Below are positions 52,205 through 60,573 of a stretch of DNA of 64,000 nucleotides, in pieces; the first letter of the stretch is position 1; each line of letters opens with the position of its first letter. A model generated the notes under the pieces. It made no database searches and had not been told where the DNA came from. It worked only from the letters and a program-made list of their open reading frames with translations. Location: positions 1 to 64,000 of the forward strand of contig JAHBVH010000048.1 of assembly GCA_019637645.1 (NCBI GenBank), read 5' to 3'. The stretch comes from Caldilineaceae bacterium (GTDB lineage: Bacteria > Chloroflexota > Anaerolineae > Caldilineales > Caldilineaceae). The translations under genes were made by a program, and so were the position numbers.

Positions 52205-52567
52205 ATGAACATTCGCCAAGGGGATCTCTACTGGCTCTACGCCGCAGGAGAAGGTCGGGAGGCCGCTCTCTATCCACATCCCTACGTTGTGCTCCAAGCG
52301 GATGTCCTCAACGATAGTCGGCTCAAGACGGTGGTCGTCTGTGCGCTGACCTCGAATCTAAAGCGCATGGCCGAGCCTGGCAATGTCTTGTTGGAGACCG
52401 GTGAAGCCAATTTGCCGCGCCAGAGTGTGGTTATTGTTTCCCAGGTGGAAAGTGTCGAAAAAACGCAGCTGGGCGATTATATTGGCTCGTTGAGCCAGCC
52501 GCGGGTAGAAGAGATTTTCGCGGGCATGCGCTTTCAGCAAAGGGTCTTTTTTGCCCGCGATGCATAG
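52205..52567 (+). CDS. MazF/PemK-family toxin without an adjacent antitoxin
   Basis: 120 residues, SH3-like barrel: NIRQGDLYWLYAAGEGREAALYPHPYVVLQAD, VVVCALTSNLKRMAEPGNVLLE, LPRQSVVIVSQVESVEKTQLGDYIGSL, the usual MazF order with the RxxVV-type core and the SQ(V) strand. Endoribonuclease toxin by family. No MazE-like gene overlaps it upstream or downstream; the CPBP gene ends 50 bases before. It may be an orphan or be regulated differently. Confidence 0.82.
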   Translation: MNIRQGDLYWLYAAGEGREAALYPHPYVVLQADVLNDSRLKTVVVCALTSNLKRMAEPGNVLLETGEANLPRQSVVIVSQVESVEKTQLGDYIGSLSQPRVEEIFAGMRFQQRVFFARDA

Positions 52568-52694
52568 CGGCAGTAGGATCCTTACTGACCGGGGGGATTG
52601 GTCTGTGCTATGGTCTCCCTAAGCGAATGGGTATGCGCACCGGTGCTTCAGCGCCGGGTGGTCAGCGTATACCGCAACATTTTTTTCATGTTCA

Positions 52695-52735
52695 TTGTTT
52701 ATCCGCGGCCATCCGCGTGAATCCGCGTCCCCTCC
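52695..52735. repeat. Short ATCCGCG tandem elements
   Basis: ATCCGCG occurs three times within about 35 bases (near 52697, 52708 and 52719), 30 bases before the SelO start. Such GC-rich motifs are frequent between bacterial genes; no function can be assigned. Confidence 0.4.
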
Positions 52736-52765
52736 CCACCGGCGCTCTGACGGAGAACTGACTCG

Positions 52766-54232
52766 ATGATCCACTTTGATTTTGATAACAGCTATGCGCG
52801 TGAGTTGGAAGGCTTTTATGTGCCTTGGGAAGGGGACAAAGTCCCTGCGCCAGCGATCATTAAGCTCAACACCGCGTTGGCACAAGAACTCAAGCTCGAT
52901 CCCCAAGCGTTGAATAATGCCGAGGGAGCTGCGATTTTCACGGGGGCCGTTGCCCCGGCGGGCGCAACTCCATTGGCGCAAGCCTATGCCGGTCACCAAT
53001 TTGGCGGCTTCTCGCCCAAGCTTGGGGATGGTCGCGCCCTCTTGTTGGGCGAAGTGATCAACCGCCATGGTCAGCGGCGCGATATCCACCTGAAAGGCTC
53101 GGGGCGCACGCCCTTCTCGCGCGGGGGCGATGGCAAAGCGGTGCTGGGGCCTGTCCTGCGCGAATACATTATGGGCGAGGCCATGTACGCGCTGGGGATT
53201 CCCACCACGCGTGCACTGGCTGCCGTCGCCACCGGCGAGACCATCTATCGCGAAGGGCCACAGCCGGGCGCGGTCTTGGCGCGGGTGGCGGCTAGCCATC
53301 TGCGGGTGGGAACCTTCCAATATTTTGCCGCCCATAGCAGCCCCGAACAGGTGCAGCAACTGGCTGATTATGCCATTGCCCGTCACTACCCGGAACTAGC
53401 TGCCGCTACGCAGCCCTATCTGGAACTGCTGCGCGCCGTGCGGGAACGGCAGGCGCGGTTGATCGCGCAATGGATGAGCGTGGGCTTTATCCATGGTGTC
53501 ATGAATACCGACAACATGGCGATCGCGGGCGAGACGATTGATTACGGTCCCTGCGCCTTTATGGACGCCTATGATCCACAGACGGTCTTTAGCTCGATTG
53601 ATACGCGAGGACGTTATGCCTATGGCAATCAGCCTAGCATTGCCCAGTGGAATCTAGCCCGCTTTGCCGAAACGTTGCTGCCTTTGATCGATGCCAATAT
53701 GGATGAAGCGGTGCGCATCGCAACCGAAGAAGTGAAAGCCTTTGCACCTCAGTATCTCAATTTTTGGTTGGCGGCCATGCGGGCCAAGCTAGGACTAACA
53801 GCCCTCGATGAAGGAGATCGTGAACTCATCAATGGGCTTTTGGGGATCATGACGGAACAGCAGGTGGACTTCACCAAATGCTTCCGGCGGCTGGCCAAGG
53901 CCATGGTCGGCGAGACCGCACCGATCCTTGCCCTCTGCCCCGACCCTGCGCCGATCACGGCGTGGCTGGCCCAGTGGCAACAGCGGGTGCAGCGCGATGG
54001 GGCCAATCCAGCGGAACGGGCCGCGGCCATGAATCAGGTGAACCCGGTTTACGTTCCCCGTAACCACAAGGTGGAGGAAGCGCTCCAGGCGGCAACGGCT
54101 GGGGATCTCACCAAGTTTGAACGCTTGCTCGCCGTACTGGCCGACCCGTTTACCGAGCGCCAAACGTGGGGCGAGTATGCCGAACCAGCCCCAGAGAGCT
54201 TTGGCAAGTATACGACCTATTGTGGGACGTAA
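52766..54232 (+). CDS. selO: SelO/YdiU-family protein adenylyltransferase (pseudokinase-fold)
   Basis: 488 residues, SelO length. Hallmarks: AYAGHQFGGFSPKLGDGRALLLGEV, HLKGSGRTPFSRGGDGKAVLGPVLREYIMGEAMYALGIPTTRAL, FIHGVMNTDNMAIAGETIDYGPCAFMDAYDP (metal-binding Asn and Asp) and the C-terminal YTTYCGT with its conserved Cys. SelO transfers AMP from ATP onto Ser, Thr or Tyr of redox proteins. ATG at 52766 with RBS ggagaactgactcg. The preceding 160 bases contain short tandem ATCCGCG elements. Confidence 0.9.
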   Translation: MIHFDFDNSYARELEGFYVPWEGDKVPAPAIIKLNTALAQELKLDPQALNNAEGAAIFTGAVAPAGATPLAQAYAGHQFGGFSPKLGDGRALLLGEVINRHGQRRDIHLKGSGRTPFSRGGDGKAVLGPVLREYIMGEAMYALGIPTTRALAAVATGETIYREGPQPGAVLARVAASHLRVGTFQYFAAHSSPEQVQQLADYAIARHYPELAAATQPYLELLRAVRERQARLIAQWMSVGFIHGVMNTDNMAIAGETIDYGPCAFMDAYDPQTVFSSIDTRGRYAYGNQPSIAQWNLARFAETLLPLIDANMDEAVRIATEEVKAFAPQYLNFWLAAMRAKLGLTALDEGDRELINGLLGIMTEQQVDFTKCFRRLAKAMVGETAPILALCPDPAPITAWLAQWQQRVQRDGANPAERAAAMNQVNPVYVPRNHKVEEALQAATAGDLTKFERLLAVLADPFTERQTWGEYAEPAPESFGKYTTYCGT

Positions 54233-54243
54233 GCAAAATTTCT

Positions 54244-54447
54244 CTACAAATCTAAGGTAATACGCAAAGCACGATCTACCTGTTGCATGATCTCGGTGGA
54301 CAATGTGCCGCGGTGCTGCAACAGGCGTGACTTTGCGATAGCTCGGACTTGACCACCTAGCAAGACAGAGTCAAAAGTCAACCCGCCTTCGCCTTTGGCA
54401 ATTGTGACCTTGTTCGGATAATTGCGCTGAACATTCACCGTAATAAT
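54244..54447 (-). pseudogene. MazF/PemK-family toxin, C-terminal remnant
   Basis: The longest frame has 64 codons, and the homology extends a few more upstream (TVNVQRNYPNKV). VTIAKGEGGLTFDSVLLGGQVRAIAKSRL and ITLDL correspond to the C-terminal half of MazF (the LxxDSV and QxRAIDKxRL motifs). The N-terminal barrel strands are missing; the coding stretch is cut by the 17-bp inverted repeat at 54448-54486. Likely a decayed toxin. Confidence 0.6.
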
Positions 54448-54486
54448 TCCTGCTGGCGATGGACAAGCCGTCCATCGCCAGCAGGA
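54448..54486. repeat. Perfect 17-bp inverted repeat (hairpin)
   Basis: Arms 54448-54464 and 54470-54486 are exact reverse complements around AAGCC. It lies between the MazF remnant and a minus-strand PhyH gene end (25 bases away) and could terminate the PhyH transcript, though no T-tract follows. Confidence 0.65.
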
Positions 54487-54510
54487 CAGTCCTAGGCACT
54501 GTGGCCGCGT

Positions 54511-55353
54511 TTACTGCTTGCTCCGCTGTGGCCCGCGCGGGAGGAGCGCTTGGGGTTGGACGATCTGCCGCTGTTCTGGGGTTAGGCGTGCCAGTAATTC
54601 GGGCGAGGGCTGATAGCCATAGCGGAAATTGCCCCATGAAGGGCCATAGCGATAGACCAGAATCCGCCGCTCGCCGGGGTTGGTGCGGGTGGCCGAGCCG
54701 TGACAGATGGCATCCACAAACAAGAGGGCATCGCCAGCCTTCATGTGGGCTTCTACCGCGCCGATGACGCCGTCTAGCCCAGGGGGCCGCTTGCCACTGC
54801 GTTGGTCGGCGGCTTGGGGATGGGGAAAATTGGCTTTATGACTCCCCGGCACCACCATGGTGGCGCCATCGCCAGGCCCCATATCTTTCAGCGCAATGAG
54901 AATATTGATCTGGCCGCACTGAAAACGGCCATTGCGATAGCGGAACTGGGTGCGCTTTACATTTTCGTGGCCGCCAGAGTGCATGGCGGTGGCTTTGCTA
55001 GGCCCACGCACCCAAGCGAAGTTTTCATCAATAAAGAGTGGGCCATGATACCAATCAAAGCTGCCCTCCCCGCCGACGAAAAATTTAAGTTTGTCGATCC
55101 AGGAGGGATGGTCGATTAAGCGTTCAAAGGGGGCGCCCGCTTCATAGATCTGTTGCAACTGAAAATCATCCGAGCCAGGCCGGATCGGGCGCGCGTGCAT
55201 ATAACCATCCCATTCATCGGGTTCGATCGGGTACAATTCATCGAGCCGATCATTACAAGCTTTTACCTCCTCTGGCGTGAGCGCATTCTCCAAGAGGAGA
55301 TAGCCACGCAGGTCAAAGAGGTAGATTTCCAATTCATCGGGTTGCTGAGCCAT
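54511..55353 (-). CDS. PhyH-family oxygenase with non-canonical metal motif
   Basis: 280 residues from the ATG at 55353 (RBS AAAGGAAC); an ATG at 55371 is also in frame. Family features: YLFDLRGYLLLENALTPEEV, GPGDGATMVVPGSHKANFPHP, LFVDAICHGSATRTNPGERRILVYRYGPSW (distal His and Arg). Where HxD is expected, the sequence is AMHSGGHENV (H125, H129, E130), so the first metal ligands are changed or rearranged. It may be a variant oxygenase with a different metal set. Confidence 0.82.
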   Translation of the reverse strand: MAQQPDELEIYLFDLRGYLLLENALTPEEVKACNDRLDELYPIEPDEWDGYMHARPIRPGSDDFQLQQIYEAGAPFERLIDHPSWIDKLKFFVGGEGSFDWYHGPLFIDENFAWVRGPSKATAMHSGGHENVKRTQFRYRNGRFQCGQINILIALKDMGPGDGATMVVPGSHKANFPHPQAADQRSGKRPPGLDGVIGAVEAHMKAGDALLFVDAICHGSATRTNPGERRILVYRYGPSWGNFRYGYQPSPELLARLTPEQRQIVQPQALLPRGPQRSKQ

Positions 55354-55601
55354 CACTGGTTCCTTTGCCATTCTTCTGTTGTCGATACTTGGGGTTGCTC
55401 TTTGGTTCTAGCACTGCCACCCCTATTGTACTACGAATCGCGGCAATTGTCGTCAGCCTTGTCCAGCTTATATAATGGATGCACCCGGTTGTGTTGACAG
55501 TTGCCACAACGGCCAATCGCATTAGCCGCTGCGGTGGCATCTCCTGATTAGCAGCTGGTTTTAACCCTGTTGCAACAAGAAAATGTCAACTGCCGTTTTA
55601 C

Positions 55602-56654
55602 TCAGGCGGCCAGCGCTACCGTCCGCCCTTCCTCTGCCGAACGCCGCGCCGCGTCCAAAATGCGCACCGTGGTCAAGGCATTTTCCAGAGACCACAGATT
55701 GCCCGGCGCGACAATTTCCTCACCGCGCACCACCGCGGCTAGATAGTTGAAGGGATCGCGAATCTGTGCAGGAGCAGGGGGTAAGGTGATCGTGGTTTCG
55801 GCTGTTTCACCCCGTAAGCGTTGTCGCATAGTCAGCGCGTCAACCGCCACCAGATAGCCATGTGTGCCGTACAGCTCCATATCTTTGCGCCCAACAGGCC
55901 AGTTCCATGAGCCTTGAATAATGCCCTGCATCTGTGGATAGGTGAGGATGATCGTCGCTTCGTCATCCACCTTGGGGTAGATCGCCGGTTTCAGCGTTTG
56001 CAATACCGCGGTCACGGTCAACGGTTCGGCCCCACCCATGAGCCAGGTAATCAGATTGGCCCCGTAACAGCCAAAATCGACCACGGCCCCGCCGCCATTG
56101 AGCACGGGATCGGTTAGCCAGGCCAGAAATTCGGCGTTGCAACCAATCTCTTGTGGACCCCAGTGGCCGTCATGGACCACTACCTTGCGCAGTGGCCCCA
56201 AAGTCGCTTCGGCCACCGCTAGGCGATAGGCTTCATAGGTGCTGGCGTACCAGGTCGTTTCAAAATTGGTGAGCAGATGAATGCCATTGGTGCGCGCCAA
56301 CGTTGCCATCTGCGTAGCGTGTTCTAGGTTGACGGCCAGCGGCTTCTCTACCATGACATGGATCTGGCGCGGCGCACAGGCTTGGACGACCTGCAAATGC
56401 TCATAGATCGAGCCAAAGGCACAGACCGCCTCTGGTTTAGTCGCTTCCAGCATGGCATCCAGATCGGCGTAGACCAGAGCGAGCGGGAAGTTATATTGGG
56501 CCGCGTAGCGTTCTGCCAGCGCCCGGTTCGGCTCCCAAAAGCCGACAATTTCGAGGTTATCGCGCTGCAGCGAGCGCAAGATCCAGTTGACGTGGCCGTG
56601 GCTCATCCCGGCAATCGCCATACGGACAGGGGCGGCTGTTTGGTTGGTGGACAT
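55602..56654 (-). CDS. Gfo/Idh/MocA-family NAD(P)-dependent oxidoreductase
   Basis: 350 residues. Rossmann start VRMAIAGMSHGHVNWILRSL and the family motif VMVEKPLAVN (the EKP with catalytic Lys) and AEFLAWLTDPVLNGGGAVVDFGCYGANLITWLMGG in the C-terminal domain. Acts on a sugar, inositol or amino-sugar derivative. ATG at 56654 with RBS AAAGGAAG. Neighbouring PhyH and SelA-like genes suggest a role in carbohydrate or polyol breakdown. Confidence 0.86.
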   Translation of the reverse strand: MSTNQTAAPVRMAIAGMSHGHVNWILRSLQRDNLEIVGFWEPNRALAERYAAQYNFPLALVYADLDAMLEATKPEAVCAFGSIYEHLQVVQACAPRQIHVMVEKPLAVNLEHATQMATLARTNGIHLLTNFETTWYASTYEAYRLAVAEATLGPLRKVVVHDGHWGPQEIGCNAEFLAWLTDPVLNGGGAVVDFGCYGANLITWLMGGAEPLTVTAVLQTLKPAIYPKVDDEATIILTYPQMQGIIQGSWNWPVGRKDMELYGTHGYLVAVDALTMRQRLRGETAETTITLPPAPAQIRDPFNYLAAVVRGEEIVAPGNLWSLENALTTVRILDAARRSAEEGRTVALAA

Positions 56655-56702
56655 GGGTGGCTTCCTTTGGCAGAAAATGAGAAGAGCTTATGGCGTCGAT
56701 GC

Positions 56703-56804
56703 TTAATACAACGTGAGTACGCCAACAAAATTGTCGCTATAGAGCGTAGCCAGCTTATGAACCAGTTTAGGCGATAAGTTGTGATCAAGTAGCAGTCGCT
56801 TCAT
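56703..56804 (-). pseudogene. Truncated PIN-like (DUF5615) toxin
   Basis: ATG at 56804 overlaps the DUF433 stop as ATGA. The 33-codon product MKRLLLDHNLSPKLVHKLAT matches the first residues of PIN-like DUF5615 toxins and ends at TAA (56705-56703) instead of running 110 or more residues. The antitoxin gene has thus probably lost its toxin. Confidence 0.6.
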
Positions 56805-57028
56805 GCCGCTAAACCGATACGCATCTGTTTCTCGCGCGCGGCCGCGTAGCTAAGGGACGCAAGAATATCAGCTTGGGTTAGATAGGGGAAATCGTCCAAT
56901 ATTTCTGACATGCTCATGCCGGATGCAAGATACTCGAGAATATCATACACTGTAACGCGCATGCCCCGAATACAGGGTTTGCCACCCCGTTTGCCGGGCT
57001 CAAGGGTAATTATATCTTGATAGTTCAT
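56801..57028 (-). CDS. DUF433 antitoxin-type protein
   Basis: 75 residues: NYQDIITLEPGKRGGKPCIRGMRVTVYDILEYLASGMSMSEILDDFPYLTQADILASL, the DUF433 (VapB-like winged helix) pattern GGKPCIRGxRxxVxDIL. These proteins normally precede a PIN-like toxin gene, here reduced to 33 codons. The ATG at 57028 has only a weak RBS. Its retained binding activity is unknown. Confidence 0.82.
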   Translation of the reverse strand: MNYQDIITLEPGKRGGKPCIRGMRVTVYDILEYLASGMSMSEILDDFPYLTQADILASLSYAAAREKQMRIGLAA

Positions 57029-57247
57029 AGAGTAGTCACCGTATTTTCTAAAAGTCTATCGCCGTCCATCCGCATAATCAGAAACGCCTACGGTTGTGTT
57101 TCAGCTATTGTACTATAGTTACCAACCGGATGGATTATCGGGTGGTGGACGAATGGTAGTTGCGGGAACTTCTAAACCTGTAATAAATCAACGCGTCTTC
57201 GTCACTAATGATCATAGAGCAAATGATTCAGACGATGGAAGAGCACC

Positions 57248-57757
57248 ATGCACGAACATGAACAGAAGCAGATCTTTGACGATTGGCTACAGCAACATAA
57301 AGGCATCCTTTTCAAAATTGTGCGCGCCTATGCCTTTACGGCCGCCGATCAAGACGATCTCTTTCAGGAAATTGCCCTGCAATTGTGGCGTTCCATCCCC
57401 GAATTTCGTGGCGAGTCGAAAGCGTCAACCTGGATTTACCGTGTGGCGCTCTATGTTGCCTCCGCTTGGACGCGCCGGGAGCAGCGCCAACCGCCCACCA
57501 AACCTTTGGACGCGGTCGCCCAGACCTTGACGATGACGGCGCAGCCGAGCGACCCACGCGTTGACTGGCTCTACGAGCAGATTGCTCAGTTTGAACCGAT
57601 CGATCGCTCCCTGTGTCTGCTGATGTTGGATGGCTTTAGCTACAAAGAGATGGCAGAGCTGTTGGGCATTGCCGAAAGTAATGTGGGCGTCAAGCTACAT
57701 CGCATCAAGCGGCGGCTTGTGGAGCAATCGCGGAAGGAGGGACAACATGGCCGTTGA
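57248..57757 (+). CDS. ECF-type RNA polymerase sigma factor
   Basis: 169 residues. Region 2: GILFKIVRAYAFTAADQDDLFQEIALQLWRSIPEFRGESKASTWIYRVALY; region 4: FEPIDRSLCLLMLDGFSYKEMAELLGIAESNVGVKLHRIKRRL, the typical ECF layout without region 3. It overlaps the following membrane protein by 11 bases, as anti-sigma partners do. The regulon is unknown. Confidence 0.87.
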   Translation: MHEHEQKQIFDDWLQQHKGILFKIVRAYAFTAADQDDLFQEIALQLWRSIPEFRGESKASTWIYRVALYVASAWTRREQRQPPTKPLDAVAQTLTMTAQPSDPRVDWLYEQIAQFEPIDRSLCLLMLDGFSYKEMAELLGIAESNVGVKLHRIKRRLVEQSRKEGQHGR

Positions 57758-58361
57758 AAACAATAGTGATTTTGATGAAATGATGGAGTTTACCGAAATG
57801 AAAGTTATCTGGGACAGTCAAAATGAGGAAAAGCTTTACGCCATTAACGAGGACGCCCTCTATGAACAGATCAAACGGAAAGGCAAGGCGGTCGGGCGCT
57901 TACTCCGACGCTTTGAGGTGGTGATCATTGGCATCAATGTATTGACGGCGGTGGTGCTGCTGGTGACAGCACTCATCAATGATACCGGTGCCTTCTACTA
58001 TCTGACGCCCGTGCTCTATCTTGCCTATGCCCTGGTTGCGCTCGTGTGGCGGCGGAACCGCCGTCAGCAAGATCTCCACTTTATGCCGACCATGCTAGGC
58101 GAGCTGGATAAAGCCATCTGGCAGATCAACTATCTGATCAGTCGCAGCCGGGAGTTAATCTTCATCTATATGTTGCCCATGGCGTTGCTCTTCACTGGTA
58201 AGCTGCTCTATGACGGCCAACCCTACTTGGCGCTGGCGATGCTCCTGTTGATGGGCGGGGCCTGTTTTGTGACTGACCGCTGGGAAATCAAGCGGTGTTA
58301 TGAGCCGCAAAAAGAGTCGCTTGAATCGCTGCGGGCAACCCTGACCGCTGCCGAGGCGTAA
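57747..58361 (+). CDS. Membrane protein co-encoded with the ECF sigma factor (possible anti-sigma)
   Basis: 204 residues. N-terminal charged segment (ENNSDFDEMMEFTEMKVIWDSQNEEKLYAINEDALYEQIKRKGK) then four or so hydrophobic segments (VVIIGINVLTAVVLLVTALI, FYYLTPVLYLAYALVALVW, ELIFIYMLPMALLFTGKLL). RBS GGAAGGAGG inside the end of the sigma gene. Sigma sequestration by the N-terminal domain is inferred from position and topology only; no recognisable ZAS motif. Confidence 0.65.
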   Translation: MAVENNSDFDEMMEFTEMKVIWDSQNEEKLYAINEDALYEQIKRKGKAVGRLLRRFEVVIIGINVLTAVVLLVTALINDTGAFYYLTPVLYLAYALVALVWRRNRRQQDLHFMPTMLGELDKAIWQINYLISRSRELIFIYMLPMALLFTGKLLYDGQPYLALAMLLLMGGACFVTDRWEIKRCYEPQKESLESLRATLTAAEA

Positions 58362-58821
58362 TCCGTTGTTGATTAAGCACCGCCCTAATGAAGGGTAAGC
58401 AATGAAAGCGGTAGAGCTTACTCGTGCGCTTTCGCGCCGCTTGACCGAGCAGGCGCTGATTTCCATCCGCGCTGGTTTACCGAAGTTCATGGGTAATCTT
58501 CATCAGGGACGGTGCTAGGGTGCAACGCCCGCTGAAGCGGGCTTAAGCCTGCGTTGTTTGGTAGCCCAACGGCTTCAGCCTTGGGCGGTCTACCGAAAGT
58601 GGTCGCAACTTTGCGACCACTTTTTTTATTTCTTTGTCTAAATTTGTAGACCAGCCTAGACCAGCCTATACTACTTTGGGATCGGCTATTAATCGCACAA
58701 GCACAAGTGGAGTGGCTTACGGCCGTAACAAGGGATGCCAGAATCAAACAATACGCGATTCCTGTGCTTGAGACCTAAAGCCAATCGCGACAAAACAACC
58801 ACCAGTGCAAGGAGCACAACC
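58362..58821. other. Intergenic region with a terminator
   Basis: 460 bases. Contains short inverted elements (CCCGCTGAAGCGGG near 58530; GCCCAACGG...CCTTGGGC near 58565) and the terminator at 58596. No gene recognised; the SelA-like gene starts at 58822 after an RBS (AAGGAG). Confidence 0.5.
58596..58629 (+). terminator. Rho-independent terminator
   Basis: A 13-bp stem, AAAGTGGTCGCAA (58596-58608) with TTGCGACCACTTT (58611-58623), followed by a T-run to 58627. Loop of two bases; inner pairs open to give a usable loop. It could also work on the minus strand because of the flanking A-run. Confidence 0.78.
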
Positions 58822-60399
58822 ATGGCACCAAAAGCCTCTCTGGAAAACTTATCGGTTCTCCGCTATCTGTCAGACCTTGAACAGGCTGAAATAACCGACG
58901 AACAGAGCATCTTCCGCGCCATCGGCGTCGAGCCGATCATCAACTGTCGCGGCACCTTTACGATCATTGGCGGCTCGGTGGAACTGCCGCCAGTGCAGGC
59001 GGCCATCAAAGAGGCGGCGCGCCACTTTGTCCAATATGACGAACTAGCCGAAGGTGTGGGGCGGCGGCTGGCCGAACTGACTGGCGCGGAATGGGGGATG
59101 ATTCCGGCTGGCTGTGCCGCGGGGATCAAACATGTGACCGCCGCTTGTGTCACGGGTGGCAACCCTGAACTCTTGATCCGCATCCCCGACCTGACGGGCT
59201 TTCCCAAGACTCAGGTCATCGTGCCGGGCTATGCACGTAACGCCTATGACCACGCCCTACGCAATATCGGTGTGGAGATTATCACCGTCGAAACCCCCAG
59301 CGAACTCGCCCGCGCCATCAACCCTAAGACGGCCCTGATCTACCTCTTCTCCACCACCGGTTCAGAACCGGGGCAACCGCTCTCGTTGGAGATCATTGCC
59401 GAGATCGCTAAACCAGCCGGTATTCCTATCTTGGTCGATGCCGCCGCGGAAAATTTCTCCATCCCCTGCGTTCATTTGGGGCGGGGCGCCGATGTGGTGG
59501 TCTATAGCGGGGGGAAGGCGCTTTGTGGTCCGCAGGGCGCGGGGCTGTTGTTGGGTAACAAGAAAATTCTTATGGCCGCGTGGCAAGCTAGTTCGCCCCA
59601 TCACGGCCCCAATCGCGACAACAAAATTGGTCGTGAAGAGACCCTGGGAATGCTGGCCGCGGTCGAAGCCTGGGTGCTGCGCGACCATGCTGCCGAGTGG
59701 CAAAGCTGGCTGACCAAACTGGACACCATCGCCCAGTCGGTAGCAACGGTCCCCAGCGTGGCAACGGCGATTGAAGAGCCAAGTGGCCTTTCCAATCGCG
59801 CGCCGGTGTTGGTCATCAGCTGGGACCCAGCCGCGCTCCATATCTCTGGCGAAGAAGTGGCCGAGGATTTTGCGCGGAAGCGACCGCGCATTGCCGTGGG
59901 CAGCCAGGATAGCGCCGAGCGCGCCGCTATTCGCATCACCCCCAGCCAGATGCAGCCTGGGCATGAGCGGGTGGTCGCGACCCGGGTGCAGGCGATTCTC
60001 AGCGCCACGCGCCCACCAAAGCCAACCACATTGCTCCCGGCCGCGGTTGACATCAGCGGTCATTGGGATCTCACCATTGAATACTTTACTAGCACCAGCC
60101 ACCATCAGCTCTACCTTCAGCAAGCGGGCAACTGGATTACCGGCGCTCACCAAAGTGACTTTGCGCGCCAGCCCATCGTCGGCACGGTGGAAGGCGACCA
60201 GATCAAGCTGCGCAGCGAAGTGCAACAGCCGGGCGACCGCATTCCTTTCCTCTTCTCTGGGCAGCTCATCGACGGAACGATCACCGGCTCGATCTTCCTT
60301 GGCGAGTATCTAACTGCCCAATTTACCGCCAAACGCACAACCTATCAACCTTTGACGAAACCCTTCGCTATCCCTGGTGGGCCACCCCTGGCGACCTAA
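58822..60399 (+). CDS. SelA-like PLP-dependent lyase/transferase with an extra C-terminal beta domain
   Basis: 525 residues. The N-terminal 400 residues are a fold-type I PLP enzyme similar to SelA and D-glucosaminate-6-phosphate ammonia-lyase: FRAIGVEPIINCRGTFTIIGGSVELPPVQAAI, GCAAGIKHVTAACVTGG, LVDAAAE, and the PLP Lys232 in VYSGGKALCGPQGAG. Residues about 406-507 form an added lipocalin-like beta domain (DISGHWDLTIEYF to GEYLTAQFTAKRT). Probably removes ammonia or carries out an elimination on an amino sugar. ATG at 58822 with RBS AAGGAG. Confidence 0.8.
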   Translation: MAPKASLENLSVLRYLSDLEQAEITDEQSIFRAIGVEPIINCRGTFTIIGGSVELPPVQAAIKEAARHFVQYDELAEGVGRRLAELTGAEWGMIPAGCAAGIKHVTAACVTGGNPELLIRIPDLTGFPKTQVIVPGYARNAYDHALRNIGVEIITVETPSELARAINPKTALIYLFSTTGSEPGQPLSLEIIAEIAKPAGIPILVDAAAENFSIPCVHLGRGADVVVYSGGKALCGPQGAGLLLGNKKILMAAWQASSPHHGPNRDNKIGREETLGMLAAVEAWVLRDHAAEWQSWLTKLDTIAQSVATVPSVATAIEEPSGLSNRAPVLVISWDPAALHISGEEVAEDFARKRPRIAVGSQDSAERAAIRITPSQMQPGHERVVATRVQAILSATRPPKPTTLLPAAVDISGHWDLTIEYFTSTSHHQLYLQQAGNWITGAHQSDFARQPIVGTVEGDQIKLRSEVQQPGDRIPFLFSGQLIDGTITGSIFLGEYLTAQFTAKRTTYQPLTKPFAIPGGPPLAT

Positions 60400-60411
60400 C
60401 CTGCTCATTTT

Positions 60412-60546
60412 GTGAAATTGATCGAGGAAGCCGGTTATCAACGCGTGCGCGCCAGGAAGACGGGCTATAAAATGGAGTTTGTCCTGTATCTGACTTTGAT
60501 GTACTATGCGGTGGGGCAGAGCTGCATGTCCCAGAGAGGTCATTGA
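60412..60546 (+). CDS. Small ORF, possible gene remnant
   Basis: 44 codons from a GTG at 60412, product VKLIEEAGYQRVRARKTGYK, then MEFVLYLTLMYYAVGQSC. It starts 12 bases after the SelA-like stop and ends before the PhyH start. No good RBS. Likely a remnant or spurious, kept as low-confidence. Confidence 0.25.
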   Translation: MKLIEEAGYQRVRARKTGYKMEFVLYLTLMYYAVGQSCMSQRGH

Positions 60547-60573
60547 GAACTACTATGGAAGAGAGATTGCTTC

